This document shows, piece after piece, positions 7,494 through 17,149 of a stretch of 32,968 nucleotides of DNA; the stretch's first letter is position 1; every line of letters begins with the position of its first letter. The notes under the pieces were generated by a model. It worked only from the letters and a program-made list of their open reading frames with translations, was not told where the DNA came from and made no database searches. This DNA is from Promethearchaeota archaeon Loki_b32. GTDB taxonomy: Archaea; Asgardarchaeota; Lokiarchaeia; Sigyniarchaeales; SOKP01. Where the stretch lies: assembly GCA_005223125.1 (NCBI GenBank), contig NJBH01000039.1:1-32968 (forward strand), read 5' to 3'. The position numbers and the translations under genes are program-made.

Positions 7494-7838
7494 TTAAAAA
7501 TTACTTGATTTTTGACGATTACATTTTTGACACAAAAGTTGAATATTATTAGCCGTATTACTTCCCCCTTTCGTGAAAGGAATTATATGGTCAAATTCAA
7601 GATTCCTTCTACTTCCACAATAAACGCACTTTCCTTTATCTCTTTCGTACACTATTTCTTGTATATCCCGCGGTATCCCCGCTCTTTGTCCTTCTCGTTT
7701 TAGTCGCCTTCGAGTTAACTTTCTAAAAAATGAGTTAATTAATTCTATAAATATTGTCAAGCCTAATATAAAAACCCATACCCACCACAGTGATTTTATT
7801 ATTAGCCAAAACGTTTTTAAGATTTCGAACATATTCAT
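7494..7838 (-). CDS. membrane-anchored HNH nuclease
   Basis: This 114-residue protein begins with one long hydrophobic helix (about 8-36), then a basic stretch ([10 protein letters not shown]), then a compact HNH domain. The visible landmarks are [18 protein letters not shown] with the metal-binding Asp-His, NNIQLLC and CQKCN. The two CxxC pairs hold a structural zinc. With the basic segment next to the membrane, the positive-inside rule puts the HNH domain in the cytoplasm. An HNH enzyme tethered to the membrane could act on incoming DNA, but this is inference. It is a single gene with its own likely terminator at 7387-7412. Confidence 0.8.
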   Translation of the reverse strand: MNMFEILKTFWLIIKSLWWVWVFILGLTIFIELINSFFRKLTRRRLKREGQRAGIPRDIQEIVYERDKGKCVYCGSRRNLEFDHIIPFTKGGSNTANNIQLLCQKCNRQKSSNF

Positions 7839-7934
7839 ATTTTTTCATGAAGCATAAAAACTTTCTTAACTTCGGGCTAAATTTTGATTATTTCTAAAAG
7901 TGTTTTTGTATTCTAAGATTTTTTAATTTAGAAT

Positions 7935-8927
7935 TTATAATCCCCGCATTATCTTTCTCAAACTTTCAACAATAAATGACAACCAGTAATTGTGAGAAAT
8001 AATAAAGTCCTGGGTTTTGATATATTCCTTAGTTTGACCCCCGAAGCCCTTTTTAAACAAGCTTAGTCCATACCAAGGGTGATTCTTTGCTTCGTCAGAT
8101 ACAATTCCCCAGAAATTAAATTTTTCACACCTCTTTTCTTTAGCTTTTTTAATAGCTTCCCAAAGAAGTAAATAAGAAACAGGAATTTTAGGATATTTTA
8201 AAGAAGAAGCTCCATGATGATAAAATCCAATCCCCTGCCAAAAAACAAAAATGCCGGAACTAACTATTTCCCCATTATGCTTTCCCAATAAAACTAAAAT
8301 CTGATTATCTTGAGAAAAAGCTTTAAATTCATTTTTCAAATAATTTAAAGGAAAAGGTATAAAATGCTGACGCGCTTTAGTTTGTTGATATAATTTATCA
8401 AATTCTTCAACATTATTCGTTTCAACAATTTCAACATTTTCTTTAATAGCTTTTTTAATTAAATAACGAGTTGTTTTTCGCATACTCTTTAACAACTCAT
8501 CTTCACTTAAAGTAATATCTAATTCCCATGTTAATTCTGGATGAACAAATGTAGACGCATTTCTAAAACCAAGCTTTTTAAACACAACCAATCCTGATTC
8601 TGTTATAGGAGCAATCCTAATATGGCTTACTTTCTCAACAACAGCCAAAGCTTTTAACTTTTTCATTAAAGTTTTTAAAACCAAAGCTTTAGCCCTTAAA
8701 ACAACAGGTCCATGAGGAATAAATAAGAAATCTCCTCTTTTAGCTTTAACTTTAATAATTAAAGCAACACCAATTAATTCATTATCATATACACCAAACC
8801 TCCATATCCTATCCCCCATCATCTTATTAAATTCCCCCCAATTCCAAGAATGAAGAAATGTTTTTTCTTCACATTTTTTTAAAAACTCTTCCCAAACATT
8901 TTTTTCAAAAATTTCTTTAATTTCCAT
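7935..8927 (-). CDS. FemAB-like aminoacyltransferase (peptidoglycan bridge formation)
   Basis: This 330-residue protein shows the twin acetyltransferase fold of the FemABX family: FLHSWNWGEF near the N-terminus, FLFIPHGPVV, RKTTRYLIKKA, and in the second half LLGKHNGEIVSSGIFVFW, FYHHGASS and FNFWGIVSD...WYGLSLFKKGFGG. Family members add amino acids from aminoacyl-tRNA to the peptidoglycan stem peptide. It is the last gene of the wall operon, overlapping murF by 11 bases. seryl- and lysyl-tRNA synthetase genes in the same row suggest, but do not prove, which tRNA it might use. It has no coiled-coil insert like that of S. aureus FemA. Confidence 0.82.
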   Translation of the reverse strand: MEIKEIFEKNVWEEFLKKCEEKTFLHSWNWGEFNKMMGDRIWRFGVYDNELIGVALIIKVKAKRGDFLFIPHGPVVLRAKALVLKTLMKKLKALAVVEKVSHIRIAPITESGLVVFKKLGFRNASTFVHPELTWELDITLSEDELLKSMRKTTRYLIKKAIKENVEIVETNNVEEFDKLYQQTKARQHFIPFPLNYLKNEFKAFSQDNQILVLLGKHNGEIVSSGIFVFWQGIGFYHHGASSLKYPKIPVSYLLLWEAIKKAKEKRCEKFNFWGIVSDEAKNHPWYGLSLFKKGFGGQTKEYIKTQDFIISHNYWLSFIVESLRKIMRGL

Positions 8928-10473
8928 AAATTAAATCTTTAATTTTTTTTGAAATTCTTCCTTCTAAAAGAATTACATTCTCAGAATTTAAAAAAGGTTT
9001 AATTTTTTCAAAAATTAATTCAGGATTTTCAATAAACACAACCTTATCACCCCCGCCTTTTTTAACATCATCAAACCTATCTTTAGTTGTAATAATTGCT
9101 AAATCACAAGTTTGAGCAATTTTCTCACCTACTTTTCTATGAATTTTGACTGAAGCACTGCCCAATTCAATTAAACAAGGCATAACAATAACTTTTTTAC
9201 CAGACCAAAACTTTAAATGATTTAAATGAGAAAACACACCATTAGGATTAGCTGAATAAGTAGAATCAATAACATTAACTCCATTAAAACCCCCAGAAAG
9301 TCTTGGATCAACAGCCTTAATATCTTCACAAGCTCTGGCAACCTCTTCCAAACTCATTCCCAATTCTTTTGCAACAGCGCTTACTAATAAAATGTTTTCT
9401 ATGTTTTCAACTCCTAAAACATCTACTTTAAACTGAGCTGAATTTTTGTCTTTAGAATTAATTCTAAAATTAACAGCTTCTTTTTTTACAAGCACATTCT
9501 TTGCCCAAAAATCTAATTCCTCTTTAACTGAACAAAGCAAAACATTACCAAACCCATGATCATAGTTTCTAATAATATCATTTGAAGCATTTAAAACTGC
9601 CAACCCGTTTTTAGGCAATGATTCAATTAATTCAAACTTAGTTTTAGTAATATTGTCCTGGCTTCCAAACAAAGCCATGTGCTGTTCATTAATACCAGTT
9701 AACACTCCTATTTTAGGTTTAGTAATATCACAAAGCAACTTTATTCCTCCACTGCCATATGCTCCCATCTCAACAATAAAAACTTCATGTTCAGCATTTA
9801 AATCATTTAAAATACACTGGCTTATCCCTACTTCTGAATTCTGATTTGCTTTTGTTTTTAAAACCTTGTACTTAGTCTCTAACACTTGAGCTAAAAACTC
9901 TTTACAAGATGTTTTCCCATAAGAACCAGTAATACCAATAACAATCAAATTTTTAAAGCTTTTTCTTTTTTCTTTTGCTTTTTTAATAATCCTGTTTCTT
10001 AACAACACTGTAATTGGCTGAAAAGCCAATACAATCACTGAAACAATTAAAGGAGTTAAAATATCAAACAACAATAAGCTTAAAATCAAATCTTTCCTGT
10101 AATAGAAAAAAACAACAAAAGAAATTAAAAAAATAACACTTACAATAATCAAAAAAACAGTTTTTACAGTAAAAACAGGTTTTTTAATTTTTTTCAAAAC
10201 TAAATCATAAAAAAACTTAGCTGATTCTAAAACATATATTATTAGCAATGCAATCTCACCAATAAAAAAAGAAATGGGGCAGAGAAAAAAAGGAATTAAA
10301 AACAATTTTAAAATCAAAACCTTGTTCAATAAAAGCTTTCTTCCCTTATAAGTTCTAAAATGATCAATAAACCTTCCAATATGGTATTCTTTAAGCTGCC
10401 ACAAATAAAGCCAAAACAAAAAAGCTTTAGTTTCGCGTATTAACCAGAGAAAACTAAGAAAAAAAACAATCAT
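8917..10473 (-). CDS. murF: MurF-type Mur ligase with N-terminal membrane domain
   Basis: The C-terminal two thirds is a Mur ligase: ATP loop GITGSYGKTS (180-189), ANQNSEVGISQ, VEMGAYGSGGI, LTGINEQHMALFGS and, near residue 400, DSTYSANPNGV. This pattern fits MurF, which adds D-Ala-D-Ala to UDP-MurNAc-tripeptide. The first 160 residues are unusual: about five hydrophobic segments (1-25, 52-72, 73-90, 103-125, 129-155) place the enzyme at the membrane. The total of 518 exceeds the usual 450 because of this. It overlaps femAB at its 3' end and starts 6 bases after the hydrolase gene. An alternative is a Mur ligase of another step, but MurF fits best. Confidence 0.82.
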   Translation of the reverse strand: MIVFFLSFLWLIRETKAFLFWLYLWQLKEYHIGRFIDHFRTYKGRKLLLNKVLILKLFLIPFFLCPISFFIGEIALLIIYVLESAKFFYDLVLKKIKKPVFTVKTVFLIIVSVIFLISFVVFFYYRKDLILSLLLFDILTPLIVSVIVLAFQPITVLLRNRIIKKAKEKRKSFKNLIVIGITGSYGKTSCKEFLAQVLETKYKVLKTKANQNSEVGISQCILNDLNAEHEVFIVEMGAYGSGGIKLLCDITKPKIGVLTGINEQHMALFGSQDNITKTKFELIESLPKNGLAVLNASNDIIRNYDHGFGNVLLCSVKEELDFWAKNVLVKKEAVNFRINSKDKNSAQFKVDVLGVENIENILLVSAVAKELGMSLEEVARACEDIKAVDPRLSGGFNGVNVIDSTYSANPNGVFSHLNHLKFWSGKKVIVMPCLIELGSASVKIHRKVGEKIAQTCDLAIITTKDRFDDVKKGGGDKVVFIENPELIFEKIKPFLNSENVILLEGRISKKIKDLIYGN

Positions 10474-10479
10474 GTTTTT

Positions 10480-11262
10480 TTAACTAGTTAAAAAACTAAC
10501 AATTATATTTGACAGCTTATCCGGCACTTCAACATGAGGACTATGGCCAACATCTTCTAAAAGTTCTAAAACAGAATCCTTGATTTGTTCTTTAAAAACA
10601 TATGAATACTTTACAGGAACCAGTTTATCTTTTTTGCCCCAAACAAGTAAAGTTTTTGTCTGAATTTCAGATAAACGAGGAAGCAAATCTTCATCAATGA
10701 TTTTTTTAATGATTTCTCTCATTACACCTTCTGCTTTTACATAATCTTTATGGCGTAAAAAAGAATAAAATATATTCCTGGCACCATCTTTAAACCTTGC
10801 TAAAATATGAGGAGAAAAAATAACATTACCAATATGAGCAGCATAAGCAATCATTGTATCTTTAAATCCTAATTTAGGCTTTATTCCAGCTGAATCACAA
10901 AGAATCAGATTCTTAACCACATTAGAATGATTGATGCTGAACTTAATTGCTATTCTTCCGCCAAAAGAATGTCCTAAAAGATAAAAATCCTTTAAATTCT
11001 GTGACTGAACAAATCCATTAAACCAGCTCATATAATTATCAACAGACCAAACACTTTTTGGGGTTTTACTTTTTCCAAAACCAGGAAAATCAGGACAAAC
11101 CACCCTGTATCCTTTATTAGATAATATTCCCATGACATCAGTCCAGGAATCAGATGAACTCCCCCAACCATGTAAAACCAAAATCACAGGACCTGATCCT
11201 GCAACTTTGTAATTAACTTCCAAATCATTAATTAGGATTGTTTTTTCTCCAATATTTTCCAT
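10480..11262 (-). CDS. alpha/beta hydrolase
   Basis: This 260-residue protein is a standard alpha/beta hydrolase: HGWGSSSDSW oxyanion region (31-40), nucleophile elbow GHSFGG with Ser99, acid Asp212 (WGKKDKLVP) and His240 (DVGHSPHVE). A cap domain lies between residues 130 and 195. The substrate cannot be told. There is no signal peptide. The gene sits between murF (6 bases) and serS (8 bases) in the wall operon, so a role in lipid or wall precursor turnover is possible. Confidence 0.85.
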   Translation of the reverse strand: MENIGEKTILINDLEVNYKVAGSGPVILVLHGWGSSSDSWTDVMGILSNKGYRVVCPDFPGFGKSKTPKSVWSVDNYMSWFNGFVQSQNLKDFYLLGHSFGGRIAIKFSINHSNVVKNLILCDSAGIKPKLGFKDTMIAYAAHIGNVIFSPHILARFKDGARNIFYSFLRHKDYVKAEGVMREIIKKIIDEDLLPRLSEIQTKTLLVWGKKDKLVPVKYSYVFKEQIKDSVLELLEDVGHSPHVEVPDKLSNIIVSFLTS

Positions 11263-11270
11263 AGATAAAC

Positions 11271-12530
11271 TTAACCAATTTTTTTAAATCCAGTATATTT
11301 CTGAAGCACCTTAGGTACTTCTATGCTTCCGTCTTTTTGCTGATAATTCTCAATAATAGCAATTATTGTTCTTCCAATAGCTACAGCAGTACCGTTTAAA
11401 GTATGAACAAAATTCAATTTATTTGATTTGTCCTTATAACGGATATTTAATCTTCTGGCCTGAAAATCAGTGCAATTAGAAGTAGAATGAGTTTCTCGAT
11501 AACGCTTCTGAGATGGAATCCAAACCTCAATATCATATTTTGAAGCTGCTGGATCACCTAAATCACCTGTGCACATCTGAACAACCCTGTAAGGAAGTTT
11601 TAATGCCTGCATAAATTTCTCTTCTAAAGATAGCAGATACTGATGCTCTTTAACAGATTCTTCAGGCCTACAGAACATAAACATTTCTACTTTATCAAAC
11701 TGATGAACCCTGAAAATTCCTTTAGTATCCTTACCATAAGAACCAGCTTCTCTTCTAAAGCATGGTGAAAAAGCAACGTATCTTTTAGGTAATTCTTTAT
11801 CATTAAAAGTTTCATTGGCATGCATTGGACCAATAATCTGCTCTGAGGTGCCAATCAAATAAAGCTTGTCTTTTTCAATATGATAAATCTCATCACCCCC
11901 TCTTTCAACATAACCCATGCCTTTCATCATTTCTGGCCTTATTAAAACAGGAGGAATAACAGGAGTGAATTTTTCTTTTTTTAATTCATCAAGCAAAAAA
12001 TTGACCATTGCAAGTTCTAAAAAAACAGCTTCATTTTTTAAAAAACCAAACCTAGTGCCAGATGTTTTAGCAGCACGCTTAACATCAATTAAATCAAGTT
12101 TTTCAGCAATCTCTAAATAATCCTTGAATTTAAAATCAAACTTAGTTTTTTTACCAACCTCTTTTACAACTACATTTTCTGATTCATCTTTTCCAACAGG
12201 AATATCATCAAAAGCAGGATTAGGAACCTGAAGCATTAACTCATTAAACTCTTTTTCAAGCTCTTTTAAGTTTTCATCTAATTTATCATTATTCCTATCA
12301 AGCTTTCTCATTTCCAGTATTATCTTTTCTTTTTCCTTCTTATCTTTTGTTCTAACTATGTCTTTTGAGGCCTTGTTCTTTTTAGCCTTCATATCCTCTA
12401 AGGCCTGTAAAAGTTCTATTCTTTTTTTATCCACTTTCAAAAGTTTGTCAATATCAACTTTAACCTGTTTATCTTTACAGGCTTTTTTTACTTTATCAGG
12501 ATTTTGACGAATAAATTTAATATCTAGCAT
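11271..12530 (-). CDS. serS: seryl-tRNA synthetase
   Basis: This 419-residue protein has the normal SerRS length and plan. It begins MLDIKFIRQNPDKV and continues into a long antiparallel coiled coil (about 25-110) that holds the extra arm of tRNA-Ser. The class II core follows, with FRREAGSYGKDTKGIFRVHQF (motif 2, positions around 260-280), QMCTGDLGDPAASKYDIE and NGTAVAIGRT (motif 3). It charges tRNA-Ser and tRNA-Sec with serine in the cytoplasm. It lies 1 base from lysS and 8 bases from the hydrolase gene, in the same row as the peptidoglycan genes. Confidence 0.96.
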   Translation of the reverse strand: MLDIKFIRQNPDKVKKACKDKQVKVDIDKLLKVDKKRIELLQALEDMKAKKNKASKDIVRTKDKKEKEKIILEMRKLDRNNDKLDENLKELEKEFNELMLQVPNPAFDDIPVGKDESENVVVKEVGKKTKFDFKFKDYLEIAEKLDLIDVKRAAKTSGTRFGFLKNEAVFLELAMVNFLLDELKKEKFTPVIPPVLIRPEMMKGMGYVERGGDEIYHIEKDKLYLIGTSEQIIGPMHANETFNDKELPKRYVAFSPCFRREAGSYGKDTKGIFRVHQFDKVEMFMFCRPEESVKEHQYLLSLEEKFMQALKLPYRVVQMCTGDLGDPAASKYDIEVWIPSQKRYRETHSTSNCTDFQARRLNIRYKDKSNKLNFVHTLNGTAVAIGRTIIAIIENYQQKDGSIEVPKVLQKYTGFKKIG

Positions 12531-12531
12531 A

Positions 12532-13998
12532 TTATTTTTTAGGCTTCATAGTTGGAAACAATATTACTTCCCGCAAAGCATGTGAATCAGTTAGTAAAAC
12601 TACCAACCTGTCAATTCCTAAACCAAATCCTGCTGCTGGAGGCATACCATATTCCATTGCTTCTAAATAATCATTATCTATTCTTTGAGCTTCTTCAAAG
12701 CCTTGTTTGAATAACTTCTCCTGCTCTTCAAATCTCTTGCGCTGTTCAATTGGATCATTTAATTCAGAAAAAGCATTTAAAAGCTCTGCTCCTCCAACAA
12801 CTAACTGAAAATTAGCTAATTTTTCTGAATCTTTTTCTAAAGATTTAGCCAGGGGCTGAAATCCTTTTGGATAATGAATAACAAAGGTTGGTTTAATTAT
12901 TTTAGGACGACAAACTTTAGCAAATATCTCATCAGCAATTTCAGCCTTAGGAGTTCCTTTTTCAATATCCAAACCCATTTTTTTAGCTTTTTTTGCTAAA
13001 GCTGTTTCATTTATTTCTTCTAAATCAATACCAGTTGTTTTTTTGAAAAACTGATAAAATTCAATCCGTTTCCAAGGAGCTTTGAAATTAATTTTTTTCC
13101 CATCATAAGTTATTTCTAACTTATTAAACACTTTTTTAAGAACATAAGAAAACATTTGTTCAGTTAATTTCATCAGGTCTTTGTAATCAGCATAAGCCCA
13201 GTAAAATTCTAAGATTGTAAAATCAGGATTATGATACCTATCAACACCTTCATTCCTAAAACATTTGCCAATTTCATAAACTTTTTCAAAACCTCCAACT
13301 AATAATCTTTTCAAATAAAGTTCAGGAGCAATACGCAAATACAGATCCATATTCATTGCATTTAAATGAGTTTTAAAAGGTTTAGCTCTTGCTCCCCCAT
13401 AAATAGGTTGTAAAATAGGAGTTTCAACTCCTAAAAACCCTTCTCCTTCTAAAAACTCTCTTAAAGATTTAATAATCAAAGAACGAATCTCAAACTTCTT
13501 TTTAACATCTTCATTAAAAATCAAATCAAGATACCTTTTCCTGAATCTTTCCTCAACATCTTTTAAGCCATGCCACTTTTCAGGCAAAGGCAGCAAGCTT
13601 TTAGCCAGCATATGAAAATCAGCCGCTTCAATCGTTTTTTCACCTTTTTTTGTTTTAAACAATACCCCCCTTACTTCAATAAAATCACCCAAATCAAAAT
13701 TATCCAAAAAAAACTTATACGCCTTCTCCCCTAGCCTGTCTTTTTTAAAATAGCCCTGGATCCTGCCAGTTCCATCTTCAATATGAATAAACGTTGAACC
13801 GCCATGAATTCTTAACAACCTTATTCTTCCCACTAAAACTATTTCTTTTTTTGAACGAACAAAAGAAGTAAAGCTTTTTAAAACTTCAGCTATTTTATGA
13901 GTTCTTTTTGTAAAAGCAGGATAAGGTAAAAACCCAAAGTTTCTGATTCTTTCCAGCTTTTTTAACCTATTTTTCCTAATATTGTCTTTGGTAGCCAT
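12532..13998 (-). CDS. lysS: lysyl-tRNA synthetase, class II
   Basis: This 488-residue protein has the LysRS-II plan. The N-terminal OB fold binds the anticodon (VLVGRIRLLRIHGG, FIHIEDGTGRIQGY). The catalytic core contains VETPILQPIYGGARAKPF, FRNEGVDRYHNPDFT (motif 2) and PPAAGFGLGIDRLV (motif 3). Length and motifs are ordinary, with no sign of truncation. It lies 41 bases after the PBP2 gene and 1 base before serS, so it is probably read in the same transcript. Confidence 0.96.
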   Translation of the reverse strand: MATKDNIRKNRLKKLERIRNFGFLPYPAFTKRTHKIAEVLKSFTSFVRSKKEIVLVGRIRLLRIHGGSTFIHIEDGTGRIQGYFKKDRLGEKAYKFFLDNFDLGDFIEVRGVLFKTKKGEKTIEAADFHMLAKSLLPLPEKWHGLKDVEERFRKRYLDLIFNEDVKKKFEIRSLIIKSLREFLEGEGFLGVETPILQPIYGGARAKPFKTHLNAMNMDLYLRIAPELYLKRLLVGGFEKVYEIGKCFRNEGVDRYHNPDFTILEFYWAYADYKDLMKLTEQMFSYVLKKVFNKLEITYDGKKINFKAPWKRIEFYQFFKKTTGIDLEEINETALAKKAKKMGLDIEKGTPKAEIADEIFAKVCRPKIIKPTFVIHYPKGFQPLAKSLEKDSEKLANFQLVVGGAELLNAFSELNDPIEQRKRFEEQEKLFKQGFEEAQRIDNDYLEAMEYGMPPAAGFGLGIDRLVVLLTDSHALREVILFPTMKPKK

Positions 13999-14039
13999 AA
14001 ATCTATTTTAAAGATTTTTAAGCTTATAGTAAAGTATTT

Positions 14040-15977
14040 TCACCTTGAAAAATACCAATTCAAAACTTCATAAGCAACTGGCAAGGTAGCTGCCCTTACC
14101 CCTTCAACATCCTCAATCATAATAGTTATCAGTATTTCAGGATCATCGTAAGGAGCAAAAACAGTTGCCCAGTTATGATATAAGTCCTCTCTCGGCGTTT
14201 CAGCTGTTCCGGTTTTAACAGCAGCTGAAACTGGCAAAGAACTTAAAAACATTGCTGAAGCATGAGGGCTGTTATAACCAGTTACAGCCTGCCTCATCCC
14301 CTCTCTCACAACCTGAATATTCTCAATATCAATAAAATCTTCTTTAATAATTTCCGGCTCTATTTCTTCTATCAATTCCGCTGTTTCACTGTTAATGATT
14401 TTTTTAACAACCTGAGGCTTAAACATCTTGCCATTATTAGCAATCGGCAAAAAGCTAGTAACAACCTCTATCGGAGTAATTTGAAGATAACCCTGGCCAA
14501 TGGAAAGATGATATGTGTCACCATCCCACCATCCCTGGCCTAAAACTCTTTTTTTCCATTCTTTATCAGGAATAAAACCATTAACTTCTCCAGGAATATC
14601 AATCCCTGTTTTATCCTGCCAGCCAAACATTTGTAAATACTTTTTAATTCTTGTCGGGCCTAATCCGTCTTGTTCTTTATAACCGCCGCCCAACCTGTAA
14701 AAATAAACATTGCAGGATTCAGCCAAAGCTTTTCTCATATCAGTATAGCCATGGGCTCTCAAGTCTTTATACTCCCAAACCACTTCAGGAGTCCAAAGAT
14801 CCTCAACAATAATGCTTCCATGACAATTAATGTATTTACCAGGACTAATAATCTTCTCCTCTAAACCTGCTAAAGCGATTAATGGTTTAATCGTGGAGCC
14901 AGTTACATAACGGCCAGAAATAACCCGGTTAAAAAGAGGTTTATTTTCATCGTTCAAAATCTTTTCGATACTAGAAGATTCACCTTTTGAAAAAACGTTA
15001 TTATCAAAAGAAGGTAAAGATACTAAACTTAAAATTCCTCCGGTTTTAGGATCCAAGGCAATAACCACGCCTTTCTTGCTCCCAACCTCATAAAGCTTGT
15101 TTTCCAACACTTCTTTAACTTTTTTCTGCAAATCAGAATCAAGCCATAAAACCAAGCTTTTGCCTGATTCTGGAAGAGCCTCTGTTTCCTGCGACAATAT
15201 GTTTCCCAGCGCATCCCTTTCAATTTTAACCTTACCTGGACTTTTCCTAAGAATATCCTCATAATAATTCTCCAAACCATCTCTTCCAACATAGTCTAAA
15301 ATTGAATAAAACTCTGGAGATCCTTCAAGCTCTTTTCTTTTAATCTTGCCCATATAGCCCATTAAATGAGCAAAAACTTCCCCGTCTTCATAATCCCTTG
15401 TTGATGTTTTCCTTATTTCAAACCCAGTTAATTCATTAATTTTAGTTTGTAGAATAATTAGTTTTTCACGTTCTAGATTAACAGAGACATAAACCAAAGA
15501 ATCTGTGCTGGACGCAATCTCATTTCTCAACCCTTCATAATCCTTTTCTAAAATCCTAGCAACCTCTTTTAAAACCTTATCCTCTTCCTCTTTAGACTGC
15601 TCAAGGCTTTCTTTATCATAAATCAAATCAAACTGAGGAATATTAAAAACCAATTGCTTTAAATTCTTATCATAAATTACCCCTCTTTCTGCCTCAATGC
15701 TTTGAATTATAAATTTATTTTCAACAGCCTGGGCTAAATAACTTTCCCCCTCAAGAACTTGAAGCTGGAATGTTTTAAAAAACAAAACCAGCATTATTAA
15801 AAACAAAACAACCAAAAATCCTGTTAAAGTCTTTTCCAAAAGAGGAACATTAACCCTTTTAATTGAAACACCCCACTCTTCCTCCTTTTCCCTGGCTAGC
15901 TTGTCTAATATAATCTCATGAGGCTCAATATCCCTTCTTTGCTTAAATTTTATCCTCCTTTTAAATCTGCCAAACAT
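14040..15977 (-). CDS. mrdA: penicillin-binding protein 2 (elongasome transpeptidase)
   Basis: This 645-residue class B PBP has a cytoplasmic basic tail, one membrane helix (about 51-69) and a dimerisation/pedestal region with AERGVIYDKN and DYVGRDGLENYYE. The transpeptidase domain has all three motifs: GSTIKP with Ser361 and Lys364, SCN (421-423) and KTGTAE (588-593). It cross-links peptidoglycan for cell elongation. Its start overlaps mreD by 17 bases, the usual mreC-mreD-mrdA arrangement. No rodA lies next to it in the window. Confidence 0.93.
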   Translation of the reverse strand: MFGRFKRRIKFKQRRDIEPHEIILDKLAREKEEEWGVSIKRVNVPLLEKTLTGFLVVLFLIMLVLFFKTFQLQVLEGESYLAQAVENKFIIQSIEAERGVIYDKNLKQLVFNIPQFDLIYDKESLEQSKEEEDKVLKEVARILEKDYEGLRNEIASSTDSLVYVSVNLEREKLIILQTKINELTGFEIRKTSTRDYEDGEVFAHLMGYMGKIKRKELEGSPEFYSILDYVGRDGLENYYEDILRKSPGKVKIERDALGNILSQETEALPESGKSLVLWLDSDLQKKVKEVLENKLYEVGSKKGVVIALDPKTGGILSLVSLPSFDNNVFSKGESSSIEKILNDENKPLFNRVISGRYVTGSTIKPLIALAGLEEKIISPGKYINCHGSIIVEDLWTPEVVWEYKDLRAHGYTDMRKALAESCNVYFYRLGGGYKEQDGLGPTRIKKYLQMFGWQDKTGIDIPGEVNGFIPDKEWKKRVLGQGWWDGDTYHLSIGQGYLQITPIEVVTSFLPIANNGKMFKPQVVKKIINSETAELIEEIEPEIIKEDFIDIENIQVVREGMRQAVTGYNSPHASAMFLSSLPVSAAVKTGTAETPREDLYHNWATVFAPYDDPEILITIMIEDVEGVRAATLPVAYEVLNWYFSR

Positions 15978-16251
15978 ATCTTTTAAAAATGAATTTCATA
16001 AAAATTGAAATGAAAAAAGAAATTAAAACATAATAACCAATATAACTGCTAAAAAATACATCTAAAAAAAATCCGCCAATCAGGCTTGAAATAATACCAA
16101 AATTATTTTTCTGTTTTTCAAAAAGATTAATTAAAACCACTGCTATCAAAACAAAATTTGGAACATAATTTGAAAAATGAACAAAAAAACTACTTTGAAG
16201 CAAAACTAGAAAATAAAACCCAATAATTACAAAAACAATCTTTTTAATCAT
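15961..16251 (-). CDS. mreD: short MreD-like rod-shape protein
   Basis: This 96-residue, almost wholly hydrophobic protein has three to four membrane segments, including LLQSSFF and GGFFLDVFFSSYIGYY, the latter typical of MreD. Known MreD proteins have about 160 residues and five to six segments, so this one is short. Both ends overlap true neighbours (mreC by 8 bases, mrdA by 17), so it is unlikely to be a broken gene. MreD links the cytoskeleton to the wall-building machinery together with MreC. Confidence 0.75.
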   Translation of the reverse strand: MIKKIVFVIIGFYFLVLLQSSFFVHFSNYVPNFVLIAVVLINLFEKQKNNFGIISSLIGGFFLDVFFSSYIGYYVLISFFISIFMKFIFKRYVWQI

Positions 16252-17101
16252 TCGAAGTAAAATCTTTGATAATAAATATATCTCTTAAATCTTTGATCTC
16301 AAAGCTAAGTTTTGCTTCAGCCTGCTGAAAAGCTGCTGTGTCTGATTTTTTAATATTTTTAACTTCTCCTACTAAAAGAGCTTTTGGGAAATTACCTCCT
16401 AAAGCGCTGGTAATCACCTTGTCCCCAATATCAATTTCTTCTTCCTTAGCAATTAAATCAAGAAGAATCTCAGAATTACCTTTTCCTTTTGCCAAACTAT
16501 AAATATCTTTCTCAAAAATCTCAATGTCAAAAGAGCTGTTTTTTGAACTCAAGAGCTCTACTATTGAAATGCTTTCATAAACTTCAGTTATTTTACCTAT
16601 CAAAACTTTATTTTCAGTAATTACCGGAAAACCAGACCTTATTCCACTATTAAACCCTTTGTTAATTATCAAATAATCATCTGAAGCTTCTTTTCCGATC
16701 ACTTGCGCCATTTCTAAATCAAATTCTTTTTCCAGACCCAGCCCTAAAGCTGTTCTTAAAATCTCGTTTTCTCTTTTTAATCCCTCCAGTTCTATATTCT
16801 CACTTATTAAGTCTTGATTCTGCGCTTTTAAAAATTCATTTTCTTGTTTTAAGTCTTCTGCTTTTAAGATTGAGCTGAAAAAACCAGAGGTGTTAGAGCC
16901 TTTTTCCCACAACCAAAGCTGAATAGGACTAGATATTGAATAAAAAAAATCCTTAATCCCCCTTGAAAACGGAGATAAATTTAAGATAAAAATGGCAATA
17001 ATAATAAAAATTATTATTCCGATTCTAAAACCCATGCCCTGGCCCAATAATCGAGAAAAAGAATTATTGTTATTATTTCCAAATTTTCTGTTTAATCTCA
17101 T
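16244..17101 (-). CDS. mreC: rod-shape-determining protein MreC
   Basis: This 285-residue protein has a short cytoplasmic tail, one membrane helix (about 26-44), a coiled coil (LKQENEFLKAQNQDL and following, about 85-115) and a two-barrel beta domain (AQVIGKE, GFNSGIRSGFPVI, LIGKITEVYES, DKVITSALGGNFPKALLVGEV). This is the standard MreC plan. It is the first gene of the wall operon and begins 62 bases after the 5S rRNA gene. There is no mreB upstream in the window, unlike the classical mreBCD order. Confidence 0.93.
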   Translation of the reverse strand: MRLNRKFGNNNNNSFSRLLGQGMGFRIGIIIFIIIAIFILNLSPFSRGIKDFFYSISSPIQLWLWEKGSNTSGFFSSILKAEDLKQENEFLKAQNQDLISENIELEGLKRENEILRTALGLGLEKEFDLEMAQVIGKEASDDYLIINKGFNSGIRSGFPVITENKVLIGKITEVYESISIVELLSSKNSSFDIEIFEKDIYSLAKGKGNSEILLDLIAKEEEIDIGDKVITSALGGNFPKALLVGEVKNIKKSDTAAFQQAEAKLSFEIKDLRDIFIIKDFTSND

Positions 17102-17149
17102 TAATTCATCTTATAACAAAACACATCTTAAAGTAAAACTTATTCAATC

